A stretch of DNA of 64,000 nt from Tribonema minus (GCA_017506865.1 JAFCMP010000019.1:62001-126000); one strand, 5' to 3'. Positions 32,758 to 45,225 are shown, counted from the stretch's first letter. The notes: generated from the letters alone by a model not told the origin. Translations and numbers: made by a program.

Positions 32758-33258
32758 TAAAAGCATCAACCGGATCCCCCATTCCTAGCACAGCTGACGC
32801 TGGCCGCATGCGTTTCGCATGAATCTCAATGCTTCTGTTAGATTAGGTGCAGTCAGATGATGTCGCAGGTCCGGAAGCCTACGGCTGTGCTGGTCACGTT
32901 CCGGTCTGTTTGGCAGTTGCTGAAGGAGCTGATCACATCAAATACCTTTGAACCATAGTACTTCAGCACCTTTACCTCAGCTGCTGGCGTCTGTGGAGTC
33001 AAGTACGTGCTGCTCCAATTTAAAGATGGCAGCAGCACCAGCATTGAAGCGGCCATGCATCGGATTCGCGGCGACTCTGACTTGTCTCTGTCAAGACCAA
33101 GAGACTCCACTGCGCCCACATGCATCTGCACCTCAGCATCTATCCTATCAACCTGTCGAGGCTGGTGTCTTGCACGAGCGTATTGCACAGCAATGATGTG
33201 CCATGACCGCATTGCTTAGAGCACCCCATGTACTGACAGGAATGACGCCGGGGTATGC
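32758..33258. other. Intergenic, no gene recognised
   Basis: No family-like frame on either strand between the PPR paralogue and the hAT element. Confidence 0.5.
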
Positions 33259-33266
33259 ATTATAAA

Positions 33267-34074
33267 TAGGGATGTGCACGAGCGTATAATTTCAAAAAAT
33301 ATACTGCGTATAACGTATATTATAACCCCTTATAATGTTATACCACGTATACAAACGTATAATTAATGGCAAAACATGAACTTCAACTCCGTTTCAATTA
33401 ATTTTTCTTTATGCATTGTAGCATCAATCGCAGGCGTTGCAGAACAGGCACCAGAAGCGAGATCCAGATCAAAGCAAAAACGCTGTAGTGATTACAAATG
33501 CAGGCCTGCCACGTGGCATCTGTGTGTTCTCAACCTACATGAGCACTCTACTTCTCAGCCAGCAGAGACAGCACGACCTCCTCCTCTGACCTGCGGTGCT
33601 CAATGTTCTTTGCATTCCCCCTCATCATTACCAGCTTCTCAGCGCGCTGTAGTGCAAGTCTGTTGCGGCCCTTGACAAAAATATTCCCCCACAAAGACCA
33701 GTTGCGCTCAGTGGCACAACTGGTCACATGAAACGACAACAGCTTGACCGCCACCTTGGCCAAGTGAGGAAACGCTACCTCCACCATATCCTCATCCGAG
33801 TCCGTCATTTCTCTAGCTAGCACAGAGCACACTGCTGCAGCAGCAACAGCAGCAGCTACAGCCGGTAACCATTGCGACGTGGCCAAGAGACGCGATGTCA
33901 GAGGTCATAGAGTGGCCTTCCGATGATGTGGCAGGTCAACAGAACCCTGAAAAGCCGAAATAATGACGTTTTAGCGAAACGTATAGAGCGTATAGGCTTT
34001 TCGCATTATAACGTTATATATACGCCATACATATCTATACGTTATATATACGATATACGCTGCGCACATCCCTA
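33267..34074 (-). mobile_element. Non-autonomous hAT DNA transposon, about 0.8 kb
   Basis: Terminal inverted repeats: the left end TAGGGATGTGCACGAGCGTATA (22 bases; core TAGGGATGTGC) is matched inverted by the right end TATACGCTGCGCACATCCCTA. It is flanked by 8-base duplications attataaa (33259-33266) and attatagg (34075-34082), six of eight identical. Subterminal DNA is AT-rich with many TATAACGTATA palindromes, unlike the rest of the window. The minus-strand frame 33548-33886 encodes the C-terminal hAT dimerisation region (CATERNWSLWGNIF and AEKLVMMRGN), without the catalytic domain, so the element cannot move on its own. Confidence 0.87.
33548..33886 (-). pseudogene. hAT transposase C-terminal fragment
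   Basis: About 112 residues. The region ATERNWSLWGNIFVKGRNRL followed by AEKLVMMRGN matches the hAT dimerisation domain pattern (S/TxERxxS...NRL...AExLVxxxxN). The upstream part is an Ala-rich stretch plus an acidic patch (DSDEDM). The catalytic part and zinc finger of a full transposase are missing. Confidence 0.8.
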
Positions 34075-34082
34075 ATTATAGG

Positions 34083-35371
34083 CGAGGGATCCCCAGGATC
34101 GAGCGCGAGCGAGGTCCGGCGGGGGGTCCCGGAGCCAAACTAGATCGTGTGTGCGTGTGTGTGCGTAAATTTTTGCACACCGGGGCCCATTTCTCGGGCC
34201 ATCGGGTCGATGGTGAATGTGCGTAACTTCAACTAGGCAAATGCTGATCGCTCAGAAAAGGAAGGTCGTGCTCGCCGCACAGCGCACTTCAGGCGGCGCT
34301 GATCGTCGGAACGACTCCGCTGCTGTGTGTACTTGCTGTATCTACCCTGACATCGTCATCTCATGCTGTGGCTGTCGTGAACGCAGCATCTATGTTTTGA
34401 ACTTCAATAGGCAGAAGCGAGACACGCAGCAGCAAAGGGCAGCAGGCAGCGAAAGGAACAGCACAACAGCAGTTAGCAGCAGCAGGAGCAGACCTTGCGG
34501 TAGCAGTGGGCACAGCTAAGCAGCTGGCTTGCCGCCATCATCATCAAGTGCAGCAGCAGCAGCACCGGCCCTGTCCACCTTGGCTGCACTGCTGAGGAAC
34601 TATATGCTGCCAAAATGCTGCATCTGTTGCTTGCACACGCTTTGAGCGCAGCTTATATGCTTCACACTGCACGCACGCACTACACGTCGGCACATTACAG
34701 CGCAGCTTACACACCACCGCAGATAGACCTGTTGCATTGATCCCGAGCCCACCCCCCTCTGGGGGGTCACACTGGTAAATAATAAGTGCATCTTTCCCCC
34801 AATTCACAAAATGTCTTGGCAATACATCCACAAGCGTTTATAACCTGAATGACGAATACATCCACAAGCATCCATAACCTAAATGATGAAGCAACGCTAG
34901 CACAGTTCCATGACCGCAGCAGCAGATTTGCAAACACAGCATGCAAGCTCTTGAACTCAAGCGCATAACCAGCATGTTGCTGGCCCCGCAAAGTGTGCAT
35001 TGACTACAGTATTGTACGCACGCCGCCGTGCTCAGCAAACAAGACATCAAGTACGCAGCAGCAGTCGCAGCACTGCTCATACACACGAGGGCACGTGAGC
35101 ATCTCTCATGCCCAGCGCTGGCCCTGACCTTCCCTAATAAACTCCGTGTTCCCCTGTAGACATACATACCCCTTGGCACGCTTGCCGCATATGTCACGAG
35201 ACTTATAAAAAGCAAGCTGCGGCAGCAAGGCACCACTAACTGCGTGGCTTACCGCCACGACCTGCCTTACAGCACAAGGACGTGTCAGCGTGCGACGTTG
35301 CGCCTGCCGACGTTGCTGCCGCCGCCGCCGCCGCCACCGCCGCTGCAGCCGCTGCGATGGTCCGGCGTCTG
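34083..35371. other. Intergenic, no gene recognised
   Basis: Lies between the hAT element and the 3' end of the PHD/AP2-like gene. It contains GCAGCAGCAGC patches and a duplicated CATCCACAAGC(A/G)T block near 34827-34875. No gene seen. Confidence 0.5.
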
Positions 35372-38300
35372 CTAGCTGGTTGACCAGGGGACGCTGTGAG
35401 CGTTATATGTGCCATCTGGCATGAGCATGGGCCCCTGCTGCCCGCCGCTCCCCCCCCCATGCTGGCTGAAACGCTGCTGCATGTTCATCTGGTGTTGCTG
35501 CAGCGCGTTGGCGGCGCCCTGGTAGCCGCCGCCCGCTCCGCCGCCGCCGCCGCTGCCGCCATCATACTCGTTGTACACGTGCATGTTCGGCTGCTGGTGG
35601 TGCTGCTGGTCGCCGGCGTGTTGGTAGCTGCCGCCAGCGCCGTAGCCGCCGCCGCTGCCAAAGCCGCCGTCGCCGCCCTCGTACTGCGCATACCCCTGCA
35701 TGCTCGGTTGCGGCGCCCACACGCTGCCGCCGCTCGGATAGCTGGCGGCGCTGGCGCCGCCGCCGCCAGTGTTCCAGCGGTGATAGTCACCTGCGCCACC
35801 GGCTGGCATCATCTGCTCGTGCGGCGGCAGGGGGGGCGGGGGGGGGAAGCCGGGGCCCCCCATGTTCCCCCCCTGCCCCGACATGAGTTCAGAAGGCTGC
35901 CACGGCACGCCTGCCATGGCTGTGGCGCCCCTGCTGTTGGTCCTCATGGTGGATCGGGCCTGTGGGGAGGAGTAGCGCCCTGTGGCGGCACCGTGCTGCG
36001 CCGGGGACTGCTGGCGCGGCTGCGTCCCCTGGTACGCGTGCGCCGCCGCCGGGGTGTGCACGCGCAGCGCGCCGCGGTTGTGCACGCCGGCGTTGCTGCC
36101 GCGATGCTGCTGCTGCTGGTGCGGCTGCTGCTGCTGGCGGTGCTGCGCCCCGCCACGGCCGTACTGACGCACCAGCGGCGGCGAGCTCGTGCCGCCGTAG
36201 CGCATGTGCGGAAGCTGCTGCGGCTGCGGCGGCGGCGGCGGCAGCAGCGGCGCCGGCGGCTGACCCCTCGGCGCGCCGACGAAGCCCCCGCCCGGTGCAC
36301 CCCCTGCCCCGCTCTGGGAGGCTGCCAGCAAGTTTGTGCCGAAAGCCTGATGGTTGCCAAAAACGCTGCCCGGCACGTGACTGCCCGACAGCACCGCAGC
36401 GTGCGCCCCTGGCCCTTCCGCTGCCAGTTCGCTGTCCGCGCCCCCATCGTCGAGATAAGTGATGTGCGGAATGAAGCCGACGTCGCTGTTGCCGCCGCTG
36501 CCGGCGCCCGCGTCTCCTCCGACGTCAGCGGCAGCAGCGCCCGAGCGCTCGATCAACGAATTCACCATCTCCATTTGATCGCGGTCGAGCATGGACTGCT
36601 GCTCACCCCCCGCCGGCTGTGGCACAGGTGGCGCCTCCATGGGCGCCGCCGCCGCCGCCACTGCCGCTGCCGCCGCCGCCGCCGCCGCCGCGGCCCCCTT
36701 GGCGCTGCCTGCACGAGGGCTGGCACCTTTTCTGCGTTTCCTTGGCTGTGGTGCTGTCTCGCACCACAGAGCATCATCCCCCGTGTCTGCGTCGCTGCCG
36801 CCGCTGTCGGCAGCATCGTCGCTCGGCACGCCTTGCGGAAAGGTCAGCAGCACCTGCGCAAGCTGCGCGGCGGCGCGCGGCGTCCTCTGTGCCGCAGCGC
36901 CGCCGTTGGCCTCGGTGGCTTCGCGGGTCCCTGCAGCAGCACCCCTGGGCTTCTTGGCGGCGCGCTTGCTGCCGCCGCTGCCGCCGCCGCCGCCACTGCC
37001 GCCGCCATCAGCACCACGCTTATTCTGCTGCTTTGCTGCAGCGCCGCTGCGTGCCGCTGCCGCCGCCTCATCATCCTCTGCTGCTGCTACTGCTGCTGCT
37101 GCTGCTGGTGATAGTGACGCCAGGACTGCTGCCACGGGCTGCGCTGCTGCTGCCGCCTGCTGTTGATGCACCTTTCCCACCGCATTCTGTACTACCATCG
37201 CCATCTCGAGGTTAAGCTGCGGTTCACGCACGGGAGAGTGGGCGGGCGTCCCCTGCTTGCGCGGTAGCGACAGCTGCTGATCGCCCAGCCGCTGCCGCTG
37301 CCGCTGCTGCCGCTGCTGCTGCTGAGCAGCTACCGCCGCCGTACTGCTGCTGTCCTCGCACAGCGCGGCACTGGAAGCCCGCTCCTGCAGCACCCTCAGG
37401 TTCGCCTCCCCAGACTCGGTTGCTGCCAACTCGGTCGCCATCACATCAACCGCATCGTAGAACTCGGTGTCGGAGGCAGGGTCCTGTGCGGGACCGGCCG
37501 CCGATGGCGCCGCCGCCATCGCCCCCAGGGCTTCCTTTGGCGGCGCGTCGAAGGGGGGAGCGTCGCTGACCCCCATGCCACCATCAAGGCTGGTTTTGGC
37601 GGTAGCCGCAGATTTCGTTCTTGTTGCTTCAAGCAAGACACTGAGGCCCGGAACCGCGGCACTGCTCGCGCCGTGCCGGCTGCTGCTGCTGCTGCCGCCG
37701 CTGACGCTGCCGCCACCGTTCCTGGCACCATGTTGAATACCACGGCCGCCATCGCTGCCGCCGCCGCCATTGCTGCCGCCGCCGCTATGGCCGCTGCCGC
37801 CGCTGCCGCGGCTACCGCCGCTGCCGCCAACGCCGCTGCCGCCGTCGCCGCCGCCGCCGCTGCCATGGACGCTGCTCGCCAGCTCCTCCATGCATGTGGC
37901 AGGGGAAGATGGTGCGGATGTTGCGGCGCCAACCGCGTCAGCTGTCACTGCGCTGATCGCTGCTGCCTCTGCTACTGGCGCTGCGGCAGCGGACGCTGCG
38001 CCAAGCTCTGCGGCAGCAGCTGGTGTTGTGTCTGCTAGTCGGTCGTCCAGCAGCGACTGAGCGCGCGCCGCCGCTTCCGCAGTTGACTCGTCGCGCACAG
38101 CTGCTGGCGGCTCCGCGGCAGCGGACGCAGCAGCAGCAGCAACCGCTGCCGCCGTTATCACAGCCATGGAGGCGGCGGCGGCGGCGTCTTCGCCATGTGA
38201 ACGCATGCTTGCATCTTCAGCTGCCGCAAGGGCTGCTGATGGCGCAGCCTCTAAGTCGCCAGCTGCAGCTGCCGCAGCTGCTGCCGCTGGCATCTCTGCG

Positions 38301-41300
38301 TCCTGTGGTGCTTCCACCTCAGCAGCAGCAGCAGCAGCAGCAGCAGCGTCATCAGCAGCAGGAGCGCGGGCGCCCGCCTCCGTCGCAGCCCCCGCTGCAG
38401 CAGTTGAGCCCGCTGCCGCAGCTGCTGCCGCCAGCGCCGCCGCGGTCGGCACAGCGCGCGCGCCTGCCGCCGGCTCCTCTACCACTGCGAGAGTACAGGT
38501 TGCAGATGGATCAGTGTCGCCCGACTCCGCCTCAGCAGCGCCAGCAGCAGCGGCGCGTGCTGCATCGGCATCAGACCCGCGAGCAGGGCTGCGCGCCGCT
38601 TCCGCCGTTGAAAATGATGGCTCCGCCACAGACAAGGCAGCGTCGTCCTGCTCTTGGCTGCTGCCGCCGCCCGCAGGTGTCGCAGCAGAGTCGCAGGCGG
38701 CGGCAGCTGCAGCATCTGTGCTGATGCCGTCGGCGGCGCCGGCGCGGCGCTGCGCGAGCGGCGCCTCCTCCGCCGCCGCCGCGCGCTCAGGCGCGGCGGC
38801 GCGCGCATTCGCCTGAAGAGCTGCTGCCGCCGCGAGCTCCACCGCCGCCCGCGCAGCACTGGGCTCAGCTGCGCCGTGTCCCGCGGAATCCGCACTTGCG
38901 CTGCGGCTGAGCGCTGGCGCCGCCGCCGACGCTGCCACCGCGGGCAGCGCCACAGGGCGCAGCACAGCGCCACGTGATTGAGCCGACACTGCCATCGACA
39001 GCGGCGGCGCTGCATCGGTGGCAGCAGGAGGGGCGTCCTCTTGCGCGTCACCATCCGCCGGCGCTGGCGCCGCCTGTGCGCTCGGCAGCGGCACTGCTGG
39101 CGGCAGCAGGCTGCTGCTGACGGCGCCATCAGCGCCGCGGCATGTGCAGCTGCCGCAGACGGTCCCTCCGAGACTGCAGCTGCAGCCGCCAGCGCTGCCA
39201 TCGCCACCGCCGCCGCATTTGTCGCCGTTCTGCATGACGCCGCTGCCGCCGCCGCTGGACGCGACGGGCTCCGCCGCAGCGGCAGCTGGCGCAGCGTCGC
39301 ATGCGGCGCCAGCGGCAGCGCACGCTTGCATGGCTGCAAGTCCATCGGCAGTGGCGTGCAGCTCTGCCGCGGCCGCAGCACCGGCGGCGGCCGCGTTCGG
39401 CTGTTCCAAGCTGCGTATGATTGACTCCGGCCCCCACGCCGGGTGCTGTGCGACGCGCTTCGCGAACTTGCTGCCCTGCTGCTGCGTCGCGTGCGCCAGC
39501 ATCTCGCGGCGGATGCCGTCGTGACCCGGCTGCGCGCGCGCGTGCCGGAAGCCGCGCAGGTACGCGCAGCCCGGCGGCAGCGGGTGGTTGAGGCGCAGCG
39601 CGTCGATGGCGCCCTCCTGCCCAGCGGCAGCGCTCAGCACGTGCTGGTCGTACGCGTACGCCGCCTGCCGCGCGTCGGCGAAGGGGCCGTACAACGTCAC
39701 GCCGTCGCGCGCCGCTGCGTCCTTCGCCTTGGCGTAGTACCCGTCCTTCTTGCAGCTCACGCCGAGGAGGCCAGCGACGTGGCCGTATTTCTGCTGCTTG
39801 ACTGGCGCAGCTGCCGCTGCTGGCGGAGCGTCTGCTGCCTCGGCGCCGCCGCGGCGCCGCTTGCCGGCTGCACGTCTGGGGCCCTCGTTCTCCGCAGCGT
39901 CTGCCGCCGCCAGCGCCGCTGCTGCCTGCGCCGCTGCTCCTGTGGCAGCCCCCCCATCGCCGGCGTGCGCCTCGTCGTCCGCGGCAGCACCCGCGCCATC
40001 GCCGATCTCCGCAGCAGCGGCGCCGCTTTTGCCGCGGCGCTGCCGCTGAGAGCTTCGCGCAGCAACGCCAGGCGCCGCAGCGTCTGCTGCAGGCTCGGCA
40101 CTGCCCGGCAGTGCGCGTGCTGCCGCAGAGTCTGTGACTGCCGCCGTATCCTCCGCCCCAAGCGCTACTGCCGGCTGCTCTGCGGCCGCATCCTCCGCCT
40201 CCGCCTCCGCCTTCGCCTCCGCCGCTGCTGCTGCTTGTGCCGCTGCTTCTGGAGCCTCTGCTGCCTGCGCTGCTGCAGCGTCCTCGGCAGCTGACAGCCT
40301 CTCGGGAGGCCGCCGGTTTCGCGCCACCCGTTGCCGCGCAGGCTCTGGTTTTGTAGCCGCCCTCTTGCCGCCGCGCCGCGCAGACCTCTGCGCCGTGGCC
40401 TTCCGCAGCGTGTCCTTCGCCTCAGCTCCACCAGGCGCCGCTGCTGCTGCTCCAGCTGCGTGTTTGAGCTCTGCGCTTGTGGCACGACCGCCGCCCGCCG
40501 CCGCCTCTGTGGAGTCTGCTGCCGCCTCAGCAGTGGCCGCGGCACCAGCACCAGCGCCAGCAGCAGCAGCAGCAGCAGCAGCAACGGCGGCAGCTGCATC
40601 CTCGACCTTTTCACCGGCGCTGCTTGTCGGCCATGCGCTGCCCTTCCCAGCAGAAGTGGCGCTGGACGTGTCAGCAGCAGCACCAGCAGCGGCAGCAGCA
40701 GTCTCCGCGCCCGAGCTCTCACCGTGTTTCGGCGCCGCACCTGCCGCAGCCGTTACAGCATCCTCCACGGCAGCGGCGCCCTCTGCTTCCGCAGCAGCGG
40801 CGGCGGCCGGCACCTCCGCCGCAGCAGCCGCGCCGCTGCGCACCTCCCCGCTCGCGCCGCCGACGCCCATCTTCGGCGACATTACAATCAGCCCGGCGGC
40901 GGCGGCAACAGCGGCCGCCCGCTCAGTGGCGGCAGCTTTATCTGCAGCGGTGTCGTCGGTGCGCGAGGCCTTCGCCATTGCAGCAGGTGCCGCCGCCGCC
41001 GCCGCTGCCGGTGCCGCTGCTGACTCCGCTTCCTGCGATAGGCCGGAGACCGCCGTATCAGACCTCCCAGCTGCAGCGTCGGCCGACAGACTGTTTCTGG
41101 GTGCATCTGCCGCCGTAGCCGTCTCGCCGCCAGCCGCCGCTGCCGCTGCTGCAGGCGCAGCCTCAGCAGCGGCACAAGCAAGATCTGCTTCATTCGCGGC
41201 TGCCGGTGCAGGCCCTGTGCCATCTCCAGCTGCGGCGCCTGCAGCTTCCTGTGCTGATGGCGCAGCACCAGCCTTGCCGGTGTCCTGCGCTGCCACTGCT

Positions 41301-41849
41301 GCTGCTGCTGCCGCCGCTGCTGCGCCCGCCGCCGGCGCCGCAAGTGCTTTGTCCTTGCACTGCTTGCACTTCCATGCGGAATTCTTCGTCTTCGACTTCT
41401 GGGTTTTTGGAGTGAATGCGCACACGATGTGGCAGCTGCACGCGCACCCGTCGCACGTCACACGGCCCTTGCTCTGCTTGCTAGCCGTGGTTGCGCCGCA
41501 CACGCTGCACGCCACGGGGCCGGCGGCGGCTGGCGCCTGACGACACGCCCGCTTCGCACCCGCCGCTGCGCCTTCCGCCACCTCCTCCGCGCCAGCTGCA
41601 CCAGCAGCGCTGCCTTCACCGCCAGCGAGAACCCCTGCAGCTGCGTGGCCGTCGGGTGCCGGCTGTCGACGCTCCGCTGCAGCTCCGCCTGCAACAGCAG
41701 CAGCAGCGCCCGCTGCCTCAGCGCCTTCTGCTGCTGCGTCGCTGGTGCCTCTGCTTGCTTCTGCCGCTTTGGGAGCCGCGGCGACTGCGGCGCTGCCAGG
41801 CTGTTCGCTGGCTTGCGCTGCTGCGTCCGCAGTGATTGTTTCGCCGTCG

Positions 41850-41886
<37 letters not shown>

Positions 41887-42616
41887 GCAAGTCAGGCGCA
41901 GCATCCTGCTGCGGCGCGCCCTTGCGCTTTGAGGATTGCGCTGTGGCTCCGCGGTTGATGTGCCCACACTTTGTGCAGGTCGTGTATCCGGCATCTGCAT
42001 CGGCGCCGAGTATACCAGCATCCGTCGCCAGCGCCGCAGCTGCTTTCGCTTTGGCAGCGCGGCCCTTCTGTGCACCCTTTGCTGGTATCTTGCCTGGTGC
42101 ACCACAGTCCTTGTGGTAGAATGCGTCGCAGTTGGCGCATTGAACGACGGGCCCAGCATCGTCATTCGCGTCGTGCCGCTTACAGACAGCGCATACCGGA
42201 GCTTGTGGTAGACCACCGGCATTATCCGCGCTGCTGGCGTGGACTGCCGCTGCGCCGGATGCCTGAAGGTGCGGCCAGAAGACGGCGACTTGGTCGGCAG
42301 CGAGTTGCACCATCTGCGGCTCAGGCGGCGCGGCACCTCCCCGTCTGGCAGATTTCCTCGCAGTCTTTGTCACTGCAGGCAGCGCAAGCAGCCGGCGACA
42401 ACAGAGTGAAAGGGGTGCCGTGCCATGGAAACACATATGAAGTGAGCCAAAGAGTGGCCTGCACACCCGCTGGCTGCAATGGATCTTACCTGTTTGCTGT
42501 GCCATTTTGAGTGCTTGCAATGCAGACGCCGCCTCGAACGCTGCATCTCGGCTCTCGAAAGGCCCTTGTATAATGTTCCCAAACACCGGATCTCCGTTCA
42601 ACCTCGCAGCCCACAT
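35372..42616 (-). CDS. Giant PHD finger / AP2-like low-complexity nuclear protein
   Basis: Two exons: 42616-42490 and 42372-35372, about 2,375 residues. The 117-base intron (AACAG|GTAAGA ... CTGCAG) is a multiple of three without stops, so it could also be retained. The N-terminus (FGNIIQGPFESRDAAFEAA) resembles the strand-helix part of an AP2-like fold. First PHD finger at about residues 103-185: CAVC, CANC, YHKDC, CTKC. A second, about 150 residues on: CSVCG, CDGC, CHIVC, CKQC. An AP2-like domain near residues 900-980: GVSCKKDGYYAKAKD then TLYGPFADARQAAYAYDQHV. The rest is Ala, Gln and Gly repeats; the C-terminus is Gly/Tyr/Gln/Pro-rich. PHD fingers read histone tails and AP2 folds bind DNA, so a chromatin-bound transcription regulator is inferred. 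ATG 42616 may not be the true start. Confidence 0.78.
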
Positions 42617-44010
42617 GATGCCCCCCCCGTCAACCTCACGGACTTCAAGTTTTTTCTGAATGTTTGAAGTTTGAAGTTTGAAGTTGGGTGTGAGAGTCTG
42701 GCCTGTAGCAAGTTTTTTGTTTGCGTGGCGCTTCTACTCCAGAAACATATCATGTTCCATTCTTGAAGCTGAAGACGCAAGCCAGCAAGCCAGCATTTGT
42801 AACATTTCTTGGCTGTGTGAGACTTCGCCTGTAGTCCTGAGCTTCACACTTACACACACCACCATTGCAGTGTTGCACTTGCAATTCGTTAGCCAACGGG
42901 CCTGTTGACACAGTATGAGTTGTTCTGCTGAGCACATTGAGGCTGATCAATGAGGGATACACCGATGTTGATGTATGTAGGGGATGTAACTAGTAGTCAG
43001 CATCATGGTGCTTGCATTGAAACTGACCATCAAGGAAACAACAAACTTTGGACACTTGTAATGCGGCACTTGCAGCAGAAATTTTAGCGAGCGCTGAACA
43101 TCGTACGTGCATATGTGGTTCTCCCGTGTTCTGCTGCAACAGGCAAGGCCTTTGCCGTATGGCTCTGGAGCAGCACATGCTGCCGCCTTATCTTCAACAA
43201 GGTGGCTCGTCAAGGCACACAAAGAAATCATCACAAGGGCAGTGCGCCAGTCATGCGGGTGGCTGCAAACACTGCTGAAAGCAAAGCGGCATCTGCGCAC
43301 TGAGGTGCAACGTGTCGCGTACGCTTATGGTACGCACAAACGCAAGATTTCAGGAGCTGACAAGGGTATAGCTGTGCGCTCGCTGCGCTTGCTGCATCTG
43401 CAAAAGTCACCCCCCACGCACTCGTGTGCACTCATCTTTGTCACAGCAACCGGTGGTCCATGCTGACAGCATGCTCTGATCAAGCAGGTGCTTGTTGAAG
43501 TTTGGGGTGGTCTGCATTTGACTAGAAGCAGGGCAGAGCTCCAAATCTTGCTGGACTCGCGTGCAGAGTGATGTCCTGACTACGATAGCAAATCAATGCA
43601 TACTGAGGTCCTGGTCCCAATTGCTGCAATTCGTTGCGCACTGCAAGACGTGCAGCCATCACACAGAGCGATCTGAACAATCACGGGTGGCAACACGCGA
43701 TCATATATGATCATGAAAAGTGTGGCAGCAGTGCACGTTCCGGAGCCGAGTCAAATGACATTTTACAACACGAGTGTACATGGTTGCTGATTTGATTGCA
43801 ATATGCCTAGATAAACAGCGCACTACTGCCGCTGCACTATGCGAAAGGGCAGAATACAAACTTCAGAGTAGAAGCTCAACAGGTACTTCAACGACCACCA
43901 CTGATTACTTTCCACCACACACGTCTTGACAAGGGTTTCCCCTGATGCTTGTCAGCTCCCACGGTCACACGTCAACCCGACGGCTGGTATACAGTTGCTG
44001 TACATTACAA
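42617..44010. other. Intergenic, no gene recognised
   Basis: Lower-GC DNA with a TTTGAAGTTTGAAGTTTGAA run at about 42664-42686. No frame matches a known family. Confidence 0.5.
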
Positions 44011-45225
44011 TTACGCAACAACGCGGAGCCTGACCGTGCGTGCTGCCAACCTATCCGCAGCACCGCCGTCCGCTGCTGCCGCCGCCGGCGCCTCCTGCTG
44101 CTGCGCCAGCTTAACGTATTCCCGCACGTCATCCCCGGCGCTCTCAAACAGGTCCCGCAACGTGTCCTGCAGGCGAAGCAGCACAGTATCCTCCGGTGTG
44201 ATGTCTGCGCCGCTGCAGCCTGCCAGCGGCACAGTCCTCGAGCGCTGCGCCGCCGCCGCAGCGGATGCAGCGCAGCCCGTCGTCCCAGCGTGCTGCGAAG
44301 TCGCCGCCGCCGCTGCTGCCGCCACCGCTGCTGCCGCCGCTGCCGCCGCGCGCGCCTCCGTGTACTCCTCCACCGCCAGCACGTTGTGCGGCATGTGGCG
44401 CATCTTGGCGGCGCTGTCGTCGATCACGAGCGTATTGGCGGCGCCGAAGCCGTGGCCGGGCTTGCCGCGTGCGGTCCACACACGCGCGAGGTCGCGCTTC
44501 GTGCTCCAGGGGTGCGCGCCGAGGGGGTCCGGTGCGTTGTACTCGCGCGCGTAGATGAGCGCCTCGAGGCCCTCCTCGCCATCATCAGAGGAATCCGAAG
44601 AATTCGATGAGGCGTGGTCAGTGTCAGAGAGCTGCCTGCCATTTCCGTTGCCGGAATCGTCGCCCCTGTCGTGTGCATCAGCGGTCTGCTGGCTGGCACG
44701 GTTCACCCGGAACTTCACCGGTGCACTGCGCCTGCCGGCATTTTTGGCCCCAGCACCGTCGCCGCCGCCACCGCTTTCGCCGCCATCGTTGGCGCTGACC
44801 TCGCTGGCAACACCGTCATCTGCAGCAGCAACTGGCTGGCGTGTGCGAGCCGCCGATGCGCTGCCGCCGCCCGCGCTGTCGCCGCCAGTGTCGCCGCCGC
44901 CGCCGCCGCCGCCGCTATCGTCGCTAGCACGCATGACGTACTCGACGGCCGGCAGCGCGTTCTCGAGGCGCATGGACGTGTAGAAGGCGAGCGTGACGCG
45001 CGCGTGGCCGCGCAGGAAGCGCACGAGCTCCATCGCGTGCGGCCGCAGGTAGTAGTGCAGGCGCATCGGCGTGCGCGAGTCCCTGCCGACGAGGTGCGTG
45101 AACGCGGCGGGGCAGCCGCCCAGCTGCGCCTTGGCCCTGTAGACGATCGTGCCGTTCATGTCCAGCAGCACGAGGATCTTGGACGCTGCCGCCTCCGCTG
45201 CGCGGCGCTTGCGGGAGAGGAGCAT
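44011..45225 (-). CDS. NIF/FCP1-type HAD protein with DxN in place of DxD
   Basis: A single exon of 404 residues from ATG 45225. HAD landmarks: motif I ILVLLDMNGTIVYR (D22, N24); motif II AFYTSM; STKRDLARVW around the motif III lysine; motif IV NTLVIDDSAAKMRHMPHN. Their order and spacing match the NIF/FCP1 (CTD-phosphatase-like) group. Between motifs II and III lies an acidic, Gly/Ser-rich insert of roughly 100 residues, and after motif IV a poly-Ala stretch. The usual DxDxT/V acid/base Asp at the +2 position is Asn here. Related DxNG proteins occur in plants and algae, so this may be a subfamily trait rather than damage. Catalysis by the usual route is doubtful; a phosphopeptide-binding or altered phosphatase role is possible. 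Confidence 0.82.
   Translation of the reverse strand: MLLSRKRRAAEAAASKILVLLDMNGTIVYRAKAQLGGCPAAFTHLVGRDSRTPMRLHYYLRPHAMELVRFLRGHARVTLAFYTSMRLENALPAVEYVMRASDDSGGGGGGGDTGGDSAGGGSASAARTRQPVAAADDGVASEVSANDGGESGGGGDGAGAKNAGRRSAPVKFRVNRASQQTADAHDRGDDSGNGNGRQLSDTDHASSNSSDSSDDGEEGLEALIYAREYNAPDPLGAHPWSTKRDLARVWTARGKPGHGFGAANTLVIDDSAAKMRHMPHNVLAVEEYTEARAAAAAAAAVAAAAAAATSQHAGTTGCAASAAAAAQRSRTVPLAGCSGADITPEDTVLLRLQDTLRDLFESAGDDVREYVKLAQQQEAPAAAAADGGAADRLAARTVRLRVVA

Noticed and set aside
35396-41540. Long plus-strand frames (up to 571 residues) opposite the PHD/AP2-like gene
   Set aside because: They are Ala/Pro/Arg/Gln runs created by triplet repeats; PHD and AP2-like motifs are only on the minus strand.
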